Below are positions 45,401-53,754 of a DNA stretch of 64,000 nucleotides, one piece after another. Within the stretch, counting starts at the first letter, position 1, and each line of letters begins with the position of its first letter. Source of the stretch: Aquiflexum gelatinilyticum (lineage in GTDB: Bacteria > Bacteroidota > Bacteroidia > Cytophagales > Cyclobacteriaceae); NCBI RefSeq assembly GCF_024741135.1, contig NZ_JANSUY010000004.1:62001-126000 (forward strand), in the 5' to 3' direction. A program made the translations under genes and the position numbers. The notes below the pieces were generated by a model. It was not told the DNA's origin and did no database searches. It was given only the letters and a program-made list of their open reading frames with translations.

Positions 45401-48400
45401 CGGTAGGTGAATTAAAACTCAACCAATTTCCTCCACCCACAGGCGCAACCTGCAATGGAGCCTTTCCGGTGTTTTCTATAGTAATCGGGAGTTCTGCTTT
45501 TTCACCAAAAGCCAAAGTATGAGAGACGGGACTGAGGTCCACATTTATAGCAGGCGCGTCCACCACCGTTGCGGTCACATAGACAGTATCCTGCGATCCA
45601 TCAGCATAGCTGATGAGCAGCCAATCTTCCAAATCCGCCAAAGCTGAGGTAGGAACCTCAATACTATACTTCTTAAACAATCCCGACTTAATCTCTGTAG
45701 GTTGATCCCCTGTCAATTCAAATTCGGAATCTGCGAATTGCATGCCTGTAATATCCAAACTTGCAGTTCCCGGATTTTTGATGGTGAAAGGAAAACTGCG
45801 GATAGCCCCTTGGAAAATATTTCCAAATTTTACGGTGTCAGCAGAAACTTCAGCCTTAGCCACGCCTCCGGCAATGATTTCCAATTGGACTAGCGCATTC
45901 TTTTGTCTTTGATCGGGATCATTGTTGATGATGCTGACATACCTGTTGACGATGCCCTCGGATAAGGGGCTCGTGTTCATTTTGATCTCCACTTCCCGCG
46001 ATGTGCCCGGCATGAGAAGGCCTGATCCATTGACAATATCGGTGATAATGGTAGGACCAGGATAATCCAATCCCATAGCAAGGCCACTGTATAAACTAAT
46101 AGGTTTATCATAAGAATTGATCAAAACCCCGTCACTTTGTCCCATGTCTTCAATGAGAATGGTCAAGAACTGCTTGTTATAATCAGGAGTACTGAGGTCT
46201 TCATAATAAAAGCGAATATCTCCGTTGGCAAACAATACCATTTGGGCAATGATGTTTTCACCTTCTGTCCATCCATCCCAAACGTTGTAGTATTGGACTA
46301 TGACCCTATCAGACTCTACTTTGTAGAAAATCTCCCCTTTTGTCAAATAGTTAAATTGGCTTCCAAGGATAGAAATAAATCCTTTTGGACTCCAAGGGTT
46401 GTTGGGAACAGGGACATTTACTGCCCGCACACTGTTATCAAATACCGTAAAACCTTTTTTGGAGACATATAGGATCTGCATGTTTTCCCCATAGTAAGGA
46501 AACTGAAAACCCATGTCCACAGGTACATAGCTTGCATCATCAAAGAAAGTCTTGGTGATATTGATTCCTGTTTCGGAAATGTCCTGGAAATCATAATTGA
46601 TTGGATTGGCTTCGGTAGGATTGTTGGACCTCAGGGTGTATCCATAATTGTGGTAAACTGATGGCCAGTTCTCGCTGATTCCGTTTGTGTCATAACCCGG
46701 AATGAAATATTTCAATGGGAATACCCCTTTGTTTTCGATGGTGACTTTGGCAGTTACTTCTTCTCCAATAGTCAGATTTTCCACTTTTTGAGTTTCGGGT
46801 GATACAGCTATTTTGGCTGTCTCTGCACCGACTCCAAACAAAGCTATCTCATAAGTCTTAGAACCATTGGTGACAGTCAGAATACCGTTGGTGTTTCCAG
46901 GTGCTGTTGGCTTAAAGGTAACTTTTACGATTCCTTCTTCACGGGCCTTGATCTGCCATGGCAGGTTCCAATCCAATTCAAATGCGGAAGAATTGGTGGT
47001 GATTACCGGGTCATTGAAATTGCCATAGCCGATATTTTCCAAAACCACTTCAAAGCTTTTTGAATCGCCCATAAACACACTTCCGTAATCAACGATATTG
47101 ACATGCTTCAATTTTGGCTGATGTCCGCTGACTGATAGGTTAATTGGAATCCTCAATTCTCTGTTGGCTGCATCGTTGGATGTAATGATCAGATTGGCTG
47201 CATAATCGCCGTTGATAAGTGTCGAAGCATCTGCTGTCAATGTCACGGCACTGTTTTCAAAACCGTTGACATCTCCTGATCCGGGCTCAAGGTGAAGGTA
47301 GGTCCCCAAATGCTCATTGTAGCTGCTAGCAGTCAATGACCAAGCAAACTCAGTCGCATCGAGCAAGTCGTTTAATGGTGCCCAAGAGGCTCCCATATCA
47401 AATGACATGAAGCAGTTTTCAGAGAAATTAGGCTGCGCTTCAAATCCGATTCCCAAGGGGAATTTATTTCCTGAAGGCACATGGAATACAATCCAAAATG
47501 TACTTCCCGATTCAAAATAAATCTGTTCGTTGAGCTTGATGTAGGCAAAAGCCTCATTGTTGTCATAATTGCTATGCTCCTGGGAATAGATCAGGTTTTC
47601 CTTTTCAGGACTGTCTCCTTGATATATTTCCATGATCACAGGTCCTTTTACAGGATCATGCTTGAGGTACATCCGCACATCGGTAAGGTTAAAACCTTGC
47701 GGTTCATCGACTGTAAACTTTGCGGCAGCGGAGTTGGGTAAATTAATATCCGTATCGCCAATGATATTGGTTGGCCAATAAGCATAGTCTTTATCGACCG
47801 GCGTAAAAGCCATCGTGGTAATTTCATTGCTTCTCAGCTGAAGTTGGTTGCCTGGTACAACCTGCCTTCCGATATTTCCTTCCCTTGCGGATTTGGTTCT
47901 GCCACTTATAGGATAATTGAGTCTGCCACTGTTGTAGGAAAGGGCGGTATTCCGATGACGCATGAGGTGATTCCATCTCAAAATACCTGCTGCTCCATTA
48001 GAAATCGTAAGGTTATGACTTGCTGAAGTGCTGTTGGAAGCATCAATGGAAAGGTTTATTTCCTGGCTTTCTGCATCAAGGCTGATTTTCGGACCTTCAT
48101 TGGTAGTCGCATTGATCACTTGGGACAATTCAGAGGTATTTCCCCACCTGTCAGTCGAAGTGATTGCAAAGTAGTATTTGGTAAGACCCAAAAGTCCTGC
48201 TACCTCAAAAGTAACGGTACTGTCCGCAGCATATTTGTTGGGTATTGTGATTTTGGATGCTGAAGTCAGGTTCGCTGCCGTGATGCTGTCAGTATGATAA
48301 AACAATTGGAATGAAGTTGGAACATCATCATCAGTATCCACAGGAACAGTCCAGGAAAGGTTGGCGAATTCCTGAGAAATACCATCTACGCTCAGGTTGC

Positions 48401-49919
48401 CTATTTTCATCGGTGCTATTCCGAGGTCATTTCTAATCGCAAGTTCAGCGTTTACTGCGCCTGAACCCAACTTCCCAATGTAATCAGGATTTTGCTCATC
48501 TATATTTACTACCCCGGTCAGTAATTTCAACCGGAGTTCAGTATTTGTAAGTTGTTTTGTTCTGTTGGCAAGTGCCAAAGCAGCAATCCCAGAGACATGT
48601 GGACATGCCATGGAAGTCCCATCCAGATAGGCATATTTATCACCTGGGATCGTACTGAGGACACCGTATTTTACACCATATTCTGAGTCTCCTCCCGGTG
48701 CTGCTATGTCCGTCCAGGTTCCAAAGTTTGAGTAGGATGTTTTCTTCCATTCCGGCCCCAATGCTGTGACTGCAATCGTACTTGAAAAATATCCAGGATA
48801 CCATTCCCCATCCCAGTTGTAATTGCCTGCTGCAAAAATCACAATTCCACCTTTCATAGGGCTGCCAGGAAAATCCCCCGCTTCAGCTACAAAGTAATTA
48901 ATGGCATCCAATACCGATTGGTCAAATCCTCCCGGGTTGGTATATCCCCAGCTGTTTTGGGAAATGACTGCACCGTTCTCGGCAGCGTAAACATAAGACC
49001 GCTCAATGGAACCTGATCCTCCAAGAATCTGAAGTGACATGATTTTGACACCGTTGCCTGTTCCATTTCCCCCTGCTACGCCGGCAACACCAATCCCATT
49101 ATTATTGACAGCGGCAATCGTACCTGCTACGTGAGTACCATGGTATTGTGGATCTATAGCTGCCTTGTTTTTGGCAAAATTGTAACCATTGAGGTCATCT
49201 ATATAGCCATTGTTATCATCATCGACTCCGGGCTGTCCGTTGAGCTCTGCCTGATTTACCCAGATATTTTGCTTTAAATCTGCGTGGTTGACATCCACTC
49301 CTTCATCGTGGACAGCTACGATGATGTCATTTGAGCCGGTGGTTTTTTCCCAAGCTTCAAAAAGGTTGATATCGGCATCGTCTGTACCTGTTTGTAGTGC
49401 ATTATTGTAGTGCCATTGGTCCACCAAAAGAGGATCGTTAAAAGGCATAGCGGAAAAAGTACTCGCTCCAAGTGTATGTTGCTTTACAGCATAAGGTGCC
49501 AAGACCTTCTCATGCTCAACTTCTGCGACAGCAACTTCCCCAAGCTGCTTGAATTGTCCTGCGGCTGACTTGGGGTCTACACTTTCATCTATTTCAATGA
49601 TATACCAAAGATGCAGACCATGTTTTCTAAGCTTCTGCTCATTTTTGGCATCGTATGGAAACATCCGGTACATGGTATGCGCCTGTACTGAATTGGCCGC
49701 AGCATCAAAGGTAGCCATCCCGGTTGTCAGTCTGTTGTTCCTTGCGTTTACTTTGCTCTGGGGAAGCGGTGCGGTAGTGGTGGGAGTAAATTTCACCTTC
49801 ACCATACCTTTTTTGATTCCTTTGTCAAATTGTGACTGCGCGATCGCCGTGATCGAGCAAAAAACAATAATCAGAGTAATCAAAACCAGGCTCCTGCCCA
49901 TTAGTAGAGATTTATTCAT
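42459..49919 (-). CDS. Giant T9SS-exported subtilisin-like (S8) serine protease
   Basis: 2486 residues. Signal peptide MNKSLLMGRS..SITAIAQ. An S8 catalytic domain at about 150-500 contains the triad: Asp205 (AVHDEGVDVNHADL), His260 (YHGTHVAGTI) and Ser436 (DGTSMACPHVSG). A fibronectin type III-like domain follows (FANLSWTVPVDTDDD), then a very long chain of immunoglobulin-like and choice-of-anchor-type repeats (for example VDYGSVFMGDSKSFEVVLEN), and a type IX secretion sorting domain in the last 75 residues (AYPNPTSGIIRVNVKG, ending SMRRIVKE). It should be secreted and anchored on the surface. Substrate unknown. A small gene and a TPR regulator lie upstream on the same strand. Confidence 0.94.
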   Translation of the reverse strand: MNKSLLMGRSLVLITLIIVFCSITAIAQSQFDKGIKKGMVKVKFTPTTTAPLPQSKVNARNNRLTTGMATFDAAANSVQAHTMYRMFPYDAKNEQKLRKHGLHLWYIIEIDESVDPKSAAGQFKQLGEVAVAEVEHEKVLAPYAVKQHTLGASTFSAMPFNDPLLVDQWHYNNALQTGTDDADINLFEAWEKTTGSNDIIVAVHDEGVDVNHADLKQNIWVNQAELNGQPGVDDDNNGYIDDLNGYNFAKNKAAIDPQYHGTHVAGTIAAVNNNGIGVAGVAGGNGTGNGVKIMSLQILGGSGSIERSYVYAAENGAVISQNSWGYTNPGGFDQSVLDAINYFVAEAGDFPGSPMKGGIVIFAAGNYNWDGEWYPGYFSSTIAVTALGPEWKKTSYSNFGTWTDIAAPGGDSEYGVKYGVLSTIPGDKYAYLDGTSMACPHVSGIAALALANRTKQLTNTELRLKLLTGVVNIDEQNPDYIGKLGSGAVNAELAIRNDLGIAPMKIGNLSVDGISQEFANLSWTVPVDTDDDVPTSFQLFYHTDSITAANLTSASKITIPNKYAADSTVTFEVAGLLGLTKYYFAITSTDRWGNTSELSQVINATTNEGPKISLDAESQEINLSIDASNSTSASHNLTISNGAAGILRWNHLMRHRNTALSYNSGRLNYPISGRTKSAREGNIGRQVVPGNQLQLRSNEITTMAFTPVDKDYAYWPTNIIGDTDINLPNSAAAKFTVDEPQGFNLTDVRMYLKHDPVKGPVIMEIYQGDSPEKENLIYSQEHSNYDNNEAFAYIKLNEQIYFESGSTFWIVFHVPSGNKFPLGIGFEAQPNFSENCFMSFDMGASWAPLNDLLDATEFAWSLTASSYNEHLGTYLHLEPGSGDVNGFENSAVTLTADASTLINGDYAANLIITSNDAANRELRIPINLSVSGHQPKLKHVNIVDYGSVFMGDSKSFEVVLENIGYGNFNDPVITTNSSAFELDWNLPWQIKAREEGIVKVTFKPTAPGNTNGILTVTNGSKTYEIALFGVGAETAKIAVSPETQKVENLTIGEEVTAKVTIENKGVFPLKYFIPGYDTNGISENWPSVYHNYGYTLRSNNPTEANPINYDFQDISETGINITKTFFDDASYVPVDMGFQFPYYGENMQILYVSKKGFTVFDNSVRAVNVPVPNNPWSPKGFISILGSQFNYLTKGEIFYKVESDRVIVQYYNVWDGWTEGENIIAQMVLFANGDIRFYYEDLSTPDYNKQFLTILIEDMGQSDGVLINSYDKPISLYSGLAMGLDYPGPTIITDIVNGSGLLMPGTSREVEIKMNTSPLSEGIVNRYVSIINNDPDQRQKNALVQLEIIAGGVAKAEVSADTVKFGNIFQGAIRSFPFTIKNPGTASLDITGMQFADSEFELTGDQPTEIKSGLFKKYSIEVPTSALADLEDWLLISYADGSQDTVYVTATVVDAPAINVDLSPVSHTLAFGEKAELPITIENTGKAPLQVAPVGGGNWLSFNSPTAPSNGLPDFTYTYEKYNNGEFYQWVEIRKTGTQMNFVDYENFENTFWRELELPFPVEFYGQKYESFKVGDNGIISFGEDPAADFFTDYIPSNNHSDPRIMPYWTFSSFTDFSHPKEDIGIFYQFYDDKIIITWSTFVNNFGGMGDPVSAQIIFYKDGTMKFQYKREDGGADFTSQASTIGLQRNSSDGIAISQYQSLDHGSGLAYVIVPSRRYTIAPGSTLSGNISLDATNIYGGVYSQALKIHSNAPNSELLEKPVELTVTGEANILMADTVNFGSKLVGFESIYPISNTIDVVIENDGAAPFDISYASMADGTGPLNLMMLVNGFWGPEWTRINEIWFWPTYTIKPGDKLMARAVFEPSMEGDYADEVILSTSLGEKRFVLTGTAYEPAKIKVVSDSIFVSMNTIQTELREIPFDNTEGKSNLNYQVSIDYQREAEAAGASYEKLADKSSTPAITLASSPSAENTSLARNDADYNRTISHTDKLTPDTFIGTGGAAPFTLSTKFNAGPEGFNLSHVETFLRMETLASAEIEVEIRAGGSSIANAKLLTKGSLTITGNGSDEVGDWYRIALDEAAGIYPNEDFYVIVTHPFGNQFPQGTITDSENVPGRYAYLNEGEWYEVQEGSMSNIGWLMFAGEMEAANFSWLEIKSGQEGVLAKGESGKVEVSVDGTFAKEGDQMAHIVFASNDPAKPVVRVPITLHMNEAPYFMSAPLSIVIGENDSTSIQMRVIDVEKNSISVNGVIGNDFSSFKFKSDLLELAFRPKFGDEGNYLYKLTATDEHGAKRELTIPVEVLHTNQAPVYIGENDAFAILKPGILTEYDLSAYFADPDGDEFTYTVSSSNDSVLTVFASASKFIIKTAENGEAVMTFTLTDKFGAVKKIDMTVKVDLISGLEDLDILFSITAYPNPTSGIIRVNVKGEISNTYSLRLVNSLGVPLISKEECDPTQETVVDLSTLPTGVYLLEVTDRRGKSMRRIVKE

Positions 49920-50023
49920 AGTGCTGTGTTTTGAATTAGTATTTATTGAAATCTGGGTTTTAAAACATTCTGAGAGGACGGAACCCCAACAGCATTCGCT
50001 ACATTTCCCAATCCAATCATGGT

Positions 50024-50179
50024 TTATTTTTTAGATTTAATTGTGGCCTTTTCAGGTTGGGGAATAGCAGGATTTTTATCCTTGATCGCATGGAGAAGCT
50101 TCACAAAGGCATCAATCTCAAGCTTTCTTTTTTTGATCAGTTGGTCAATCAATTCTTCATTTGGGCTCTTTTCTTCCAT
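50024..50179 (-). CDS. Small helical charged protein (51 residues)
   Basis: MEEKSPNEELIDQLIKKRKL..., 51 residues, charged and mainly helical, no membrane segment, ending in TIKSKK. It is preceded by a purine-rich AAGGAAGG-type ribosome site about 5 bases before the ATG. A frame on the opposite strand (50019-50255) is its shadow. It lies between the TPR/HTH regulator and the subtilase, same strand. No family recognised. Confidence 0.6.
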   Translation of the reverse strand: MEEKSPNEELIDQLIKKRKLEIDAFVKLLHAIKDKNPAIPQPEKATIKSKK

Positions 50180-50411
50180 AAGGACCTTCCTTTATTTTTG
50201 GTGGTTAAAGAAAGTTTGGATTAGGACAGCAAAAAATTATTGGACCTTTGAATAACTACTACCAGAAAAAAACAAACCTTAGAATTAATACCGAAAACAG
50301 TTAAAATAACCTTAACATCACCTTAGCAAAAAAATATAAATATTTGTATTTCAGTGTATTGAAAAAAATAGAAACAAATCTTCCATAGGAAAAATAATCG
50401 CTTTTAACCTG

Positions 50412-52034
50412 CTATAAATTGGCCAAATGGGATACCAAATTGGAATTGGTATTGGTAAGATTCAGTTTTTTGCGCAGCCTGGCCCTAGCCACTTCCACAC
50501 TTTTGATGCTTTGCTGACTTACTGCAGCAATTTCTTTAGAGCTCATATTCAGCCTCAGGAAAGCGCAGAGCTTCTCGTCTGCAGGAGAAAGATCAGGATA
50601 AAGTTTGCGCAGCGTGGTATAAAACTCACTGTGCACCTGATTGAACCGGAGTTCAAATTCCTTCCATGAATCATTGTCTGCTTCTCGCTGAAGATCCAAA
50701 ATTATCTCCTGAAACACTTTTTGGTTTTCGGGAAGAACACGACGCTGTAGCTTCAATAAACGCTCAGCGACGTTGTTGATCAGTTCATTTTTGCGGATCA
50801 GGTACATGACATTGGTCGTGAGTTCCTTATTCTTGATCTCAACATCCAATGCCAGATTTTTTTGTTTCATTTCTGTCTGTCGGGCTTTGGACCGGATGAT
50901 AAAGGTGATCAATACCGCTAAAATCAGCCCAACCGATAGTGCCGTAATGGTAAGAAGATATTTGAAGCGGGTTTGACTGGCTTCTTCTGACCGAATTTTT
51001 TCTTCTTTTTCAAAATCATATTGCAGTTGGAGACGGGTGATCTCCCGACTTGCCTGCTGGTTGATAATGCTGTCGTTAAATTCTTTTGATTTACGGAATG
51101 CAACCAAGGCGGCCTGAAAATCACCATTTGCTTCTGCAATTTCTGAAAGGCGGCCAAATGCTGAACTTTGAATGTCCAGAGAACCTATTTTTTCACCGAT
51201 CTCGAGCGCCCTTTGGGCGTATTGTTTTCCTTTAGCAAATTCCTTTTGCTGAAAGTGAAAATTACTCAGGATTACGAGAGATCTTGCTACTTCTCCCAAA
51301 TCACCTATCTCTTCTCTGAAAGCCAGTCCTTTTGTCAAATATTCCAATGCTTTCTCAGGCTGGTTCAATTCATTGAAATAGAGTTTTCCGATGTTATTGT
51401 AGGCAATACCCTGGGCTTTGAGTTTGGGTACCTGCAGGGCGAGGTCAAGCGCTTTTTCATAGTAAGTCAAAGCTGAATTAGGGTCTCCCTTGGTTTGGTA
51501 AATGTTCCCTATATTGTTGTAGATCGAGGGAAGGACCAATTTTTTGTTTTCACCATTATTGGAAGCATTCAGGTACTCCTGTGCTTTAAAAAAACTTGCA
51601 AGCGCTTTGTCAAATTCACCCATTCGGTCATAGGCAGCGCCGAGGTTATTGTTGAGCGAAATAATGCCTGAGGTATCCTGAATTTCCTCGTAGGCTTTTA
51701 GAACATTAAAATAGTGGGTAGCCGCTATTTTATAATTTCCTTGGCTTATGGCTACATTTCCAATGGTTGTTTCTGCCAACAACTCTTTTTTCTTGAGTTT
51801 TTTTTCAATGGCAAATTCTTTTGCTTCACGTGCAAATTCCAACGCCTTCAAGTAATCGGTACCATTATAGAGATTAGAAAGCTGCATCAAGGTGTTGAAT
51901 TTTGCAGTATCTGAACCGGCATGTTTCAGTGCCAACTGCAGGCTATCAAGTTTGATGATATTTTGTGAAAAAGACTTGCCCCCGTGGAAGAAGATAACCA
52001 GTAAAAATAAAAATGAATATGATAGCTTCTTCAT
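50412..52034 (-). CDS. TPR sensor-like protein with C-terminal HTH (LuxR-type)
   Basis: 540 residues from ATG 52034; the frame opens 10 codons earlier. A signal-like N-terminus (MKKLSYSFLFLLVIFF) precedes at least six tetratricopeptide repeats (for example GIISLNNNLGAAYDRMGEFDKALASFFKAQEYL). A membrane helix follows at about 360 (YLLTITALSVGLILAVLITFII), then a coiled coil and a LuxR-like HTH (DEKLCAFLRLNMSSKEIAAV, SIKSVEVARARLRKKL). This outside-TPR, inside-HTH layout is a Bacteroidota one-component membrane regulator. Its targets may include the adjacent small gene and subtilase; this is inference from position. Confidence 0.85.
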   Translation of the reverse strand: MKKLSYSFLFLLVIFFHGGKSFSQNIIKLDSLQLALKHAGSDTAKFNTLMQLSNLYNGTDYLKALEFAREAKEFAIEKKLKKKELLAETTIGNVAISQGNYKIAATHYFNVLKAYEEIQDTSGIISLNNNLGAAYDRMGEFDKALASFFKAQEYLNASNNGENKKLVLPSIYNNIGNIYQTKGDPNSALTYYEKALDLALQVPKLKAQGIAYNNIGKLYFNELNQPEKALEYLTKGLAFREEIGDLGEVARSLVILSNFHFQQKEFAKGKQYAQRALEIGEKIGSLDIQSSAFGRLSEIAEANGDFQAALVAFRKSKEFNDSIINQQASREITRLQLQYDFEKEEKIRSEEASQTRFKYLLTITALSVGLILAVLITFIIRSKARQTEMKQKNLALDVEIKNKELTTNVMYLIRKNELINNVAERLLKLQRRVLPENQKVFQEIILDLQREADNDSWKEFELRFNQVHSEFYTTLRKLYPDLSPADEKLCAFLRLNMSSKEIAAVSQQSIKSVEVARARLRKKLNLTNTNSNLVSHLANL

Positions 52035-52252
52035 AATAACCCATTCAGGTTGGTACAGGTGCATTCAAGATTGCAACTTAATGCAAATCCAAGAAAGTAG
52101 CAACGGATGGTCGTGAATGTCCCTTTGCAGGACCAAGATGCAGGTACGGAGTTTGTGAATATTTGTTTGTAAAAAATCAATGCAATTCATTGCAATCAGA
52201 ATACCCCTTTTCGATAAGGCCTTGGTCATGTAGCCATTTTCGTTTTTTCCCT

Positions 52253-52260
52253 TATTTTTG
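52253..52260 (+). promoter_or_regulatory. Putative -7 promoter element of the Rrf2 gene
   Basis: TATTTTTG, exact TAnnTTTG. It ends 6 bases before the ATG, which would make the mRNA leaderless or nearly so. No convincing -33 element. Confidence 0.4.
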
Positions 52261-52265
52261 TATCC

Positions 52266-52682
52266 ATGCTCTCCAAAAAAACCAAATATGCTTTTCACGC
52301 CCTGACTTACCTTGGCAAGCACCGTGACCAAAAAACCGTACTGATCCAGGATATTTCTGAAGAGTATGGCATCTCACATAAATTTTTGGAAAACATCCTC
52401 CTGGAACTTAGGAAAGCAGGCATACTCGGGAGCAAAAAAGGTAAGGGCGGTGGCTATTATCTGATCAAAGATCCCAAAGACATTGCCCTTTCAAAAGTCA
52501 TTCGCCTACTGGACGGCCCTATTGCCCTGCTGCCCTGTGTTAGTCTCAATTATTACGAACCATGTGTGGAATGCAAAAGCGAAGCACTTTGCGGGCTCAA
52601 TAAAGTCATGATCCAGGTTCGCGACGAGATGCTCAATGTGTTGGAAAACAAGTCATTGGCTGACATTTTGGACAAAGAATAA
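52266..52682 (+). CDS. Rrf2-family transcriptional regulator
   Basis: 138 residues. The winged helix (LSKKTKYAFHALTYLGK, then ISHKFLENILLELRKAGI and GKGGGYYL) is typical of Rrf2/IscR/CymR. Three Cys occur in a C-terminal cluster (CVECKSEALC, preceded by LLPCVSL), so an Fe-S or thiol-sensing cofactor is possible. It is the first gene before the sulfate assimilation genes and probably senses sulfur or Fe-S status, by analogy with CymR and IscR. A dyad lies in the gap downstream. Confidence 0.93.
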   Translation: MLSKKTKYAFHALTYLGKHRDQKTVLIQDISEEYGISHKFLENILLELRKAGILGSKKGKGGGYYLIKDPKDIALSKVIRLLDGPIALLPCVSLNYYEPCVECKSEALCGLNKVMIQVRDEMLNVLENKSLADILDKE

Positions 52683-52690
52683 AATTTTTT

Positions 52691-52740
52691 ACCCTAATAC
52701 CCTATAATATTTATAGACTTTATATACTTTTGTAAAAGTG
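52691..52740 (+). promoter_or_regulatory. Control region of the sulfate assimilation operon
   Basis: A tandem TACCCTA (52691 and 52699, 8 bases apart) is followed by a -7-like TACTTTTG at 52726-52733. That overlaps a perfect dyad ACTTTT-GT-AAAAGT at 52727-52740. The dyad over the promoter is a candidate Rrf2 operator. All pattern matches. Confidence 0.5.
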
Positions 52741-52756
52741 TTATAATGTTAACTAT

Positions 52757-53029
52757 ATGATTTTAGACCAGCCGATCAAAAAGTGGTTTGTAACCAAACA
52801 GGGCAAAGACTCCAATTTCAAGAGCTTTATGAAATCCATTTCCTGGAGAATCGTCGGGACTTTGGATACCATGGTGATCTCTTTTTTTGTCACCGGGCAG
52901 TTGGTGATGGCGATATCAATAGGATCCATCGAGGTGGTCACCAAAATCATTCTCTACTACTTTCATGAAAGGGCATGGGAAAGTGCAACAAAAATTGAAA
53001 AAGATGAGCCTAAAAAAGAATTTGCATAA
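52757..53029 (+). CDS. DUF2061 membrane protein
   Basis: 90 residues with two membrane segments (IVGTLDTMVISFFVTGQ and MAISIGSIEVVTKIILYYF) and the ISWRIVGTLDT core and HERAWESA motif of DUF2061. Such proteins recur in cysteine/sulfate assimilation operons; the function is unknown. It overlaps the start of cysH by 26 bases, so translation is probably coupled. Confidence 0.88.
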   Translation: MILDQPIKKWFVTKQGKDSNFKSFMKSISWRIVGTLDTMVISFFVTGQLVMAISIGSIEVVTKIILYYFHERAWESATKIEKDEPKKEFA

Positions 53030-53708
53030 CCTCAGCGAAAAGATCGACAACCTTTCTCCAGTTGAGGGATTGGCATTTCTTTCTGATCTTTTCAGAGGGA
53101 AAGTGGTTTTTTCTACCTCATTGGGCCAAGAAGACCAGGTTATCACCCAAATGATCGCCGACAATTTTCTTCCCATACATATATTTTCATTGGATACAGG
53201 GAGACTTTTTCCAGAGACACTTGACTTGATAGCAAGAACTGAATCCAAATACAACACCAAAATCAAAGTCCTATACCCGGAACGTGAAACGGTCGAAAAT
53301 CTGGTGGAAAAACTGGGAATCAATGGGTTTTACGATTCTGTAGATAACAGGAAATCCTGCTGCTTTGTCAGGAAAGTTGAACCCCTGAAAAGGGCTTTGA
53401 AAGGAAACAGTGTTTGGGTAACCGGATTGAGGGCAGAACAAAGTGCCAATCGAAGCGATATGAAAAAAATCGAATGGGACGAAGCCAATCAGATCATCAA
53501 GTTCAACCCACTATTGGATTGGACATATGAAGAATTAATAGCCTATATCAACCAAAAAAATATTCCCTACAACCCGCTCCATGACAAAGGCTTTGTCAGT
53601 ATCGGCTGTGCCCCTTGTACCCGGGCAATCATGCCCGGAGAAGATGCCCGTGCAGGGAGATGGTGGTGGGAAGATTCCAAAAAGGAATGTGGACTACACG
53701 CTAGATGA
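53004..53708 (+). CDS. cysH: Adenylylsulfate reductase, [4Fe-4S] type (CysH)
   Basis: 234 residues from ATG 53004; the frame extends 13 codons further. It reduces APS (or PAPS) to sulfite with thioredoxin. The iron-sulfur signature is complete: Cys119-Cys120 (KSCCFVRK) and Cys202-Cys205 (GCAPCTR), plus the catalytic Cys229 near the end (KECGLH). The presence of the CC/CxxC pair indicates APS as substrate, consistent with the absence of a cysC kinase in the operon. Nucleotide-binding region FSTSLGQED. Confidence 0.95.
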   Translation: MSLKKNLHNLSEKIDNLSPVEGLAFLSDLFRGKVVFSTSLGQEDQVITQMIADNFLPIHIFSLDTGRLFPETLDLIARTESKYNTKIKVLYPERETVENLVEKLGINGFYDSVDNRKSCCFVRKVEPLKRALKGNSVWVTGLRAEQSANRSDMKKIEWDEANQIIKFNPLLDWTYEELIAYINQKNIPYNPLHDKGFVSIGCAPCTRAIMPGEDARAGRWWWEDSKKECGLHAR

Positions 53709-53754
53709 GAAGCGAGATTCGAGAAAAAAGATTTGAGAAACAAAAGTAAAAGAC

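Noticed and set aside
50019-50255. 78-codon plus-strand frame that looks membrane-like
   Set aside because: It is the reverse of a 51-codon minus-strand gene with a good ribosome site; the hydrophobic look comes from the reverse complement of Lys/Glu codons.
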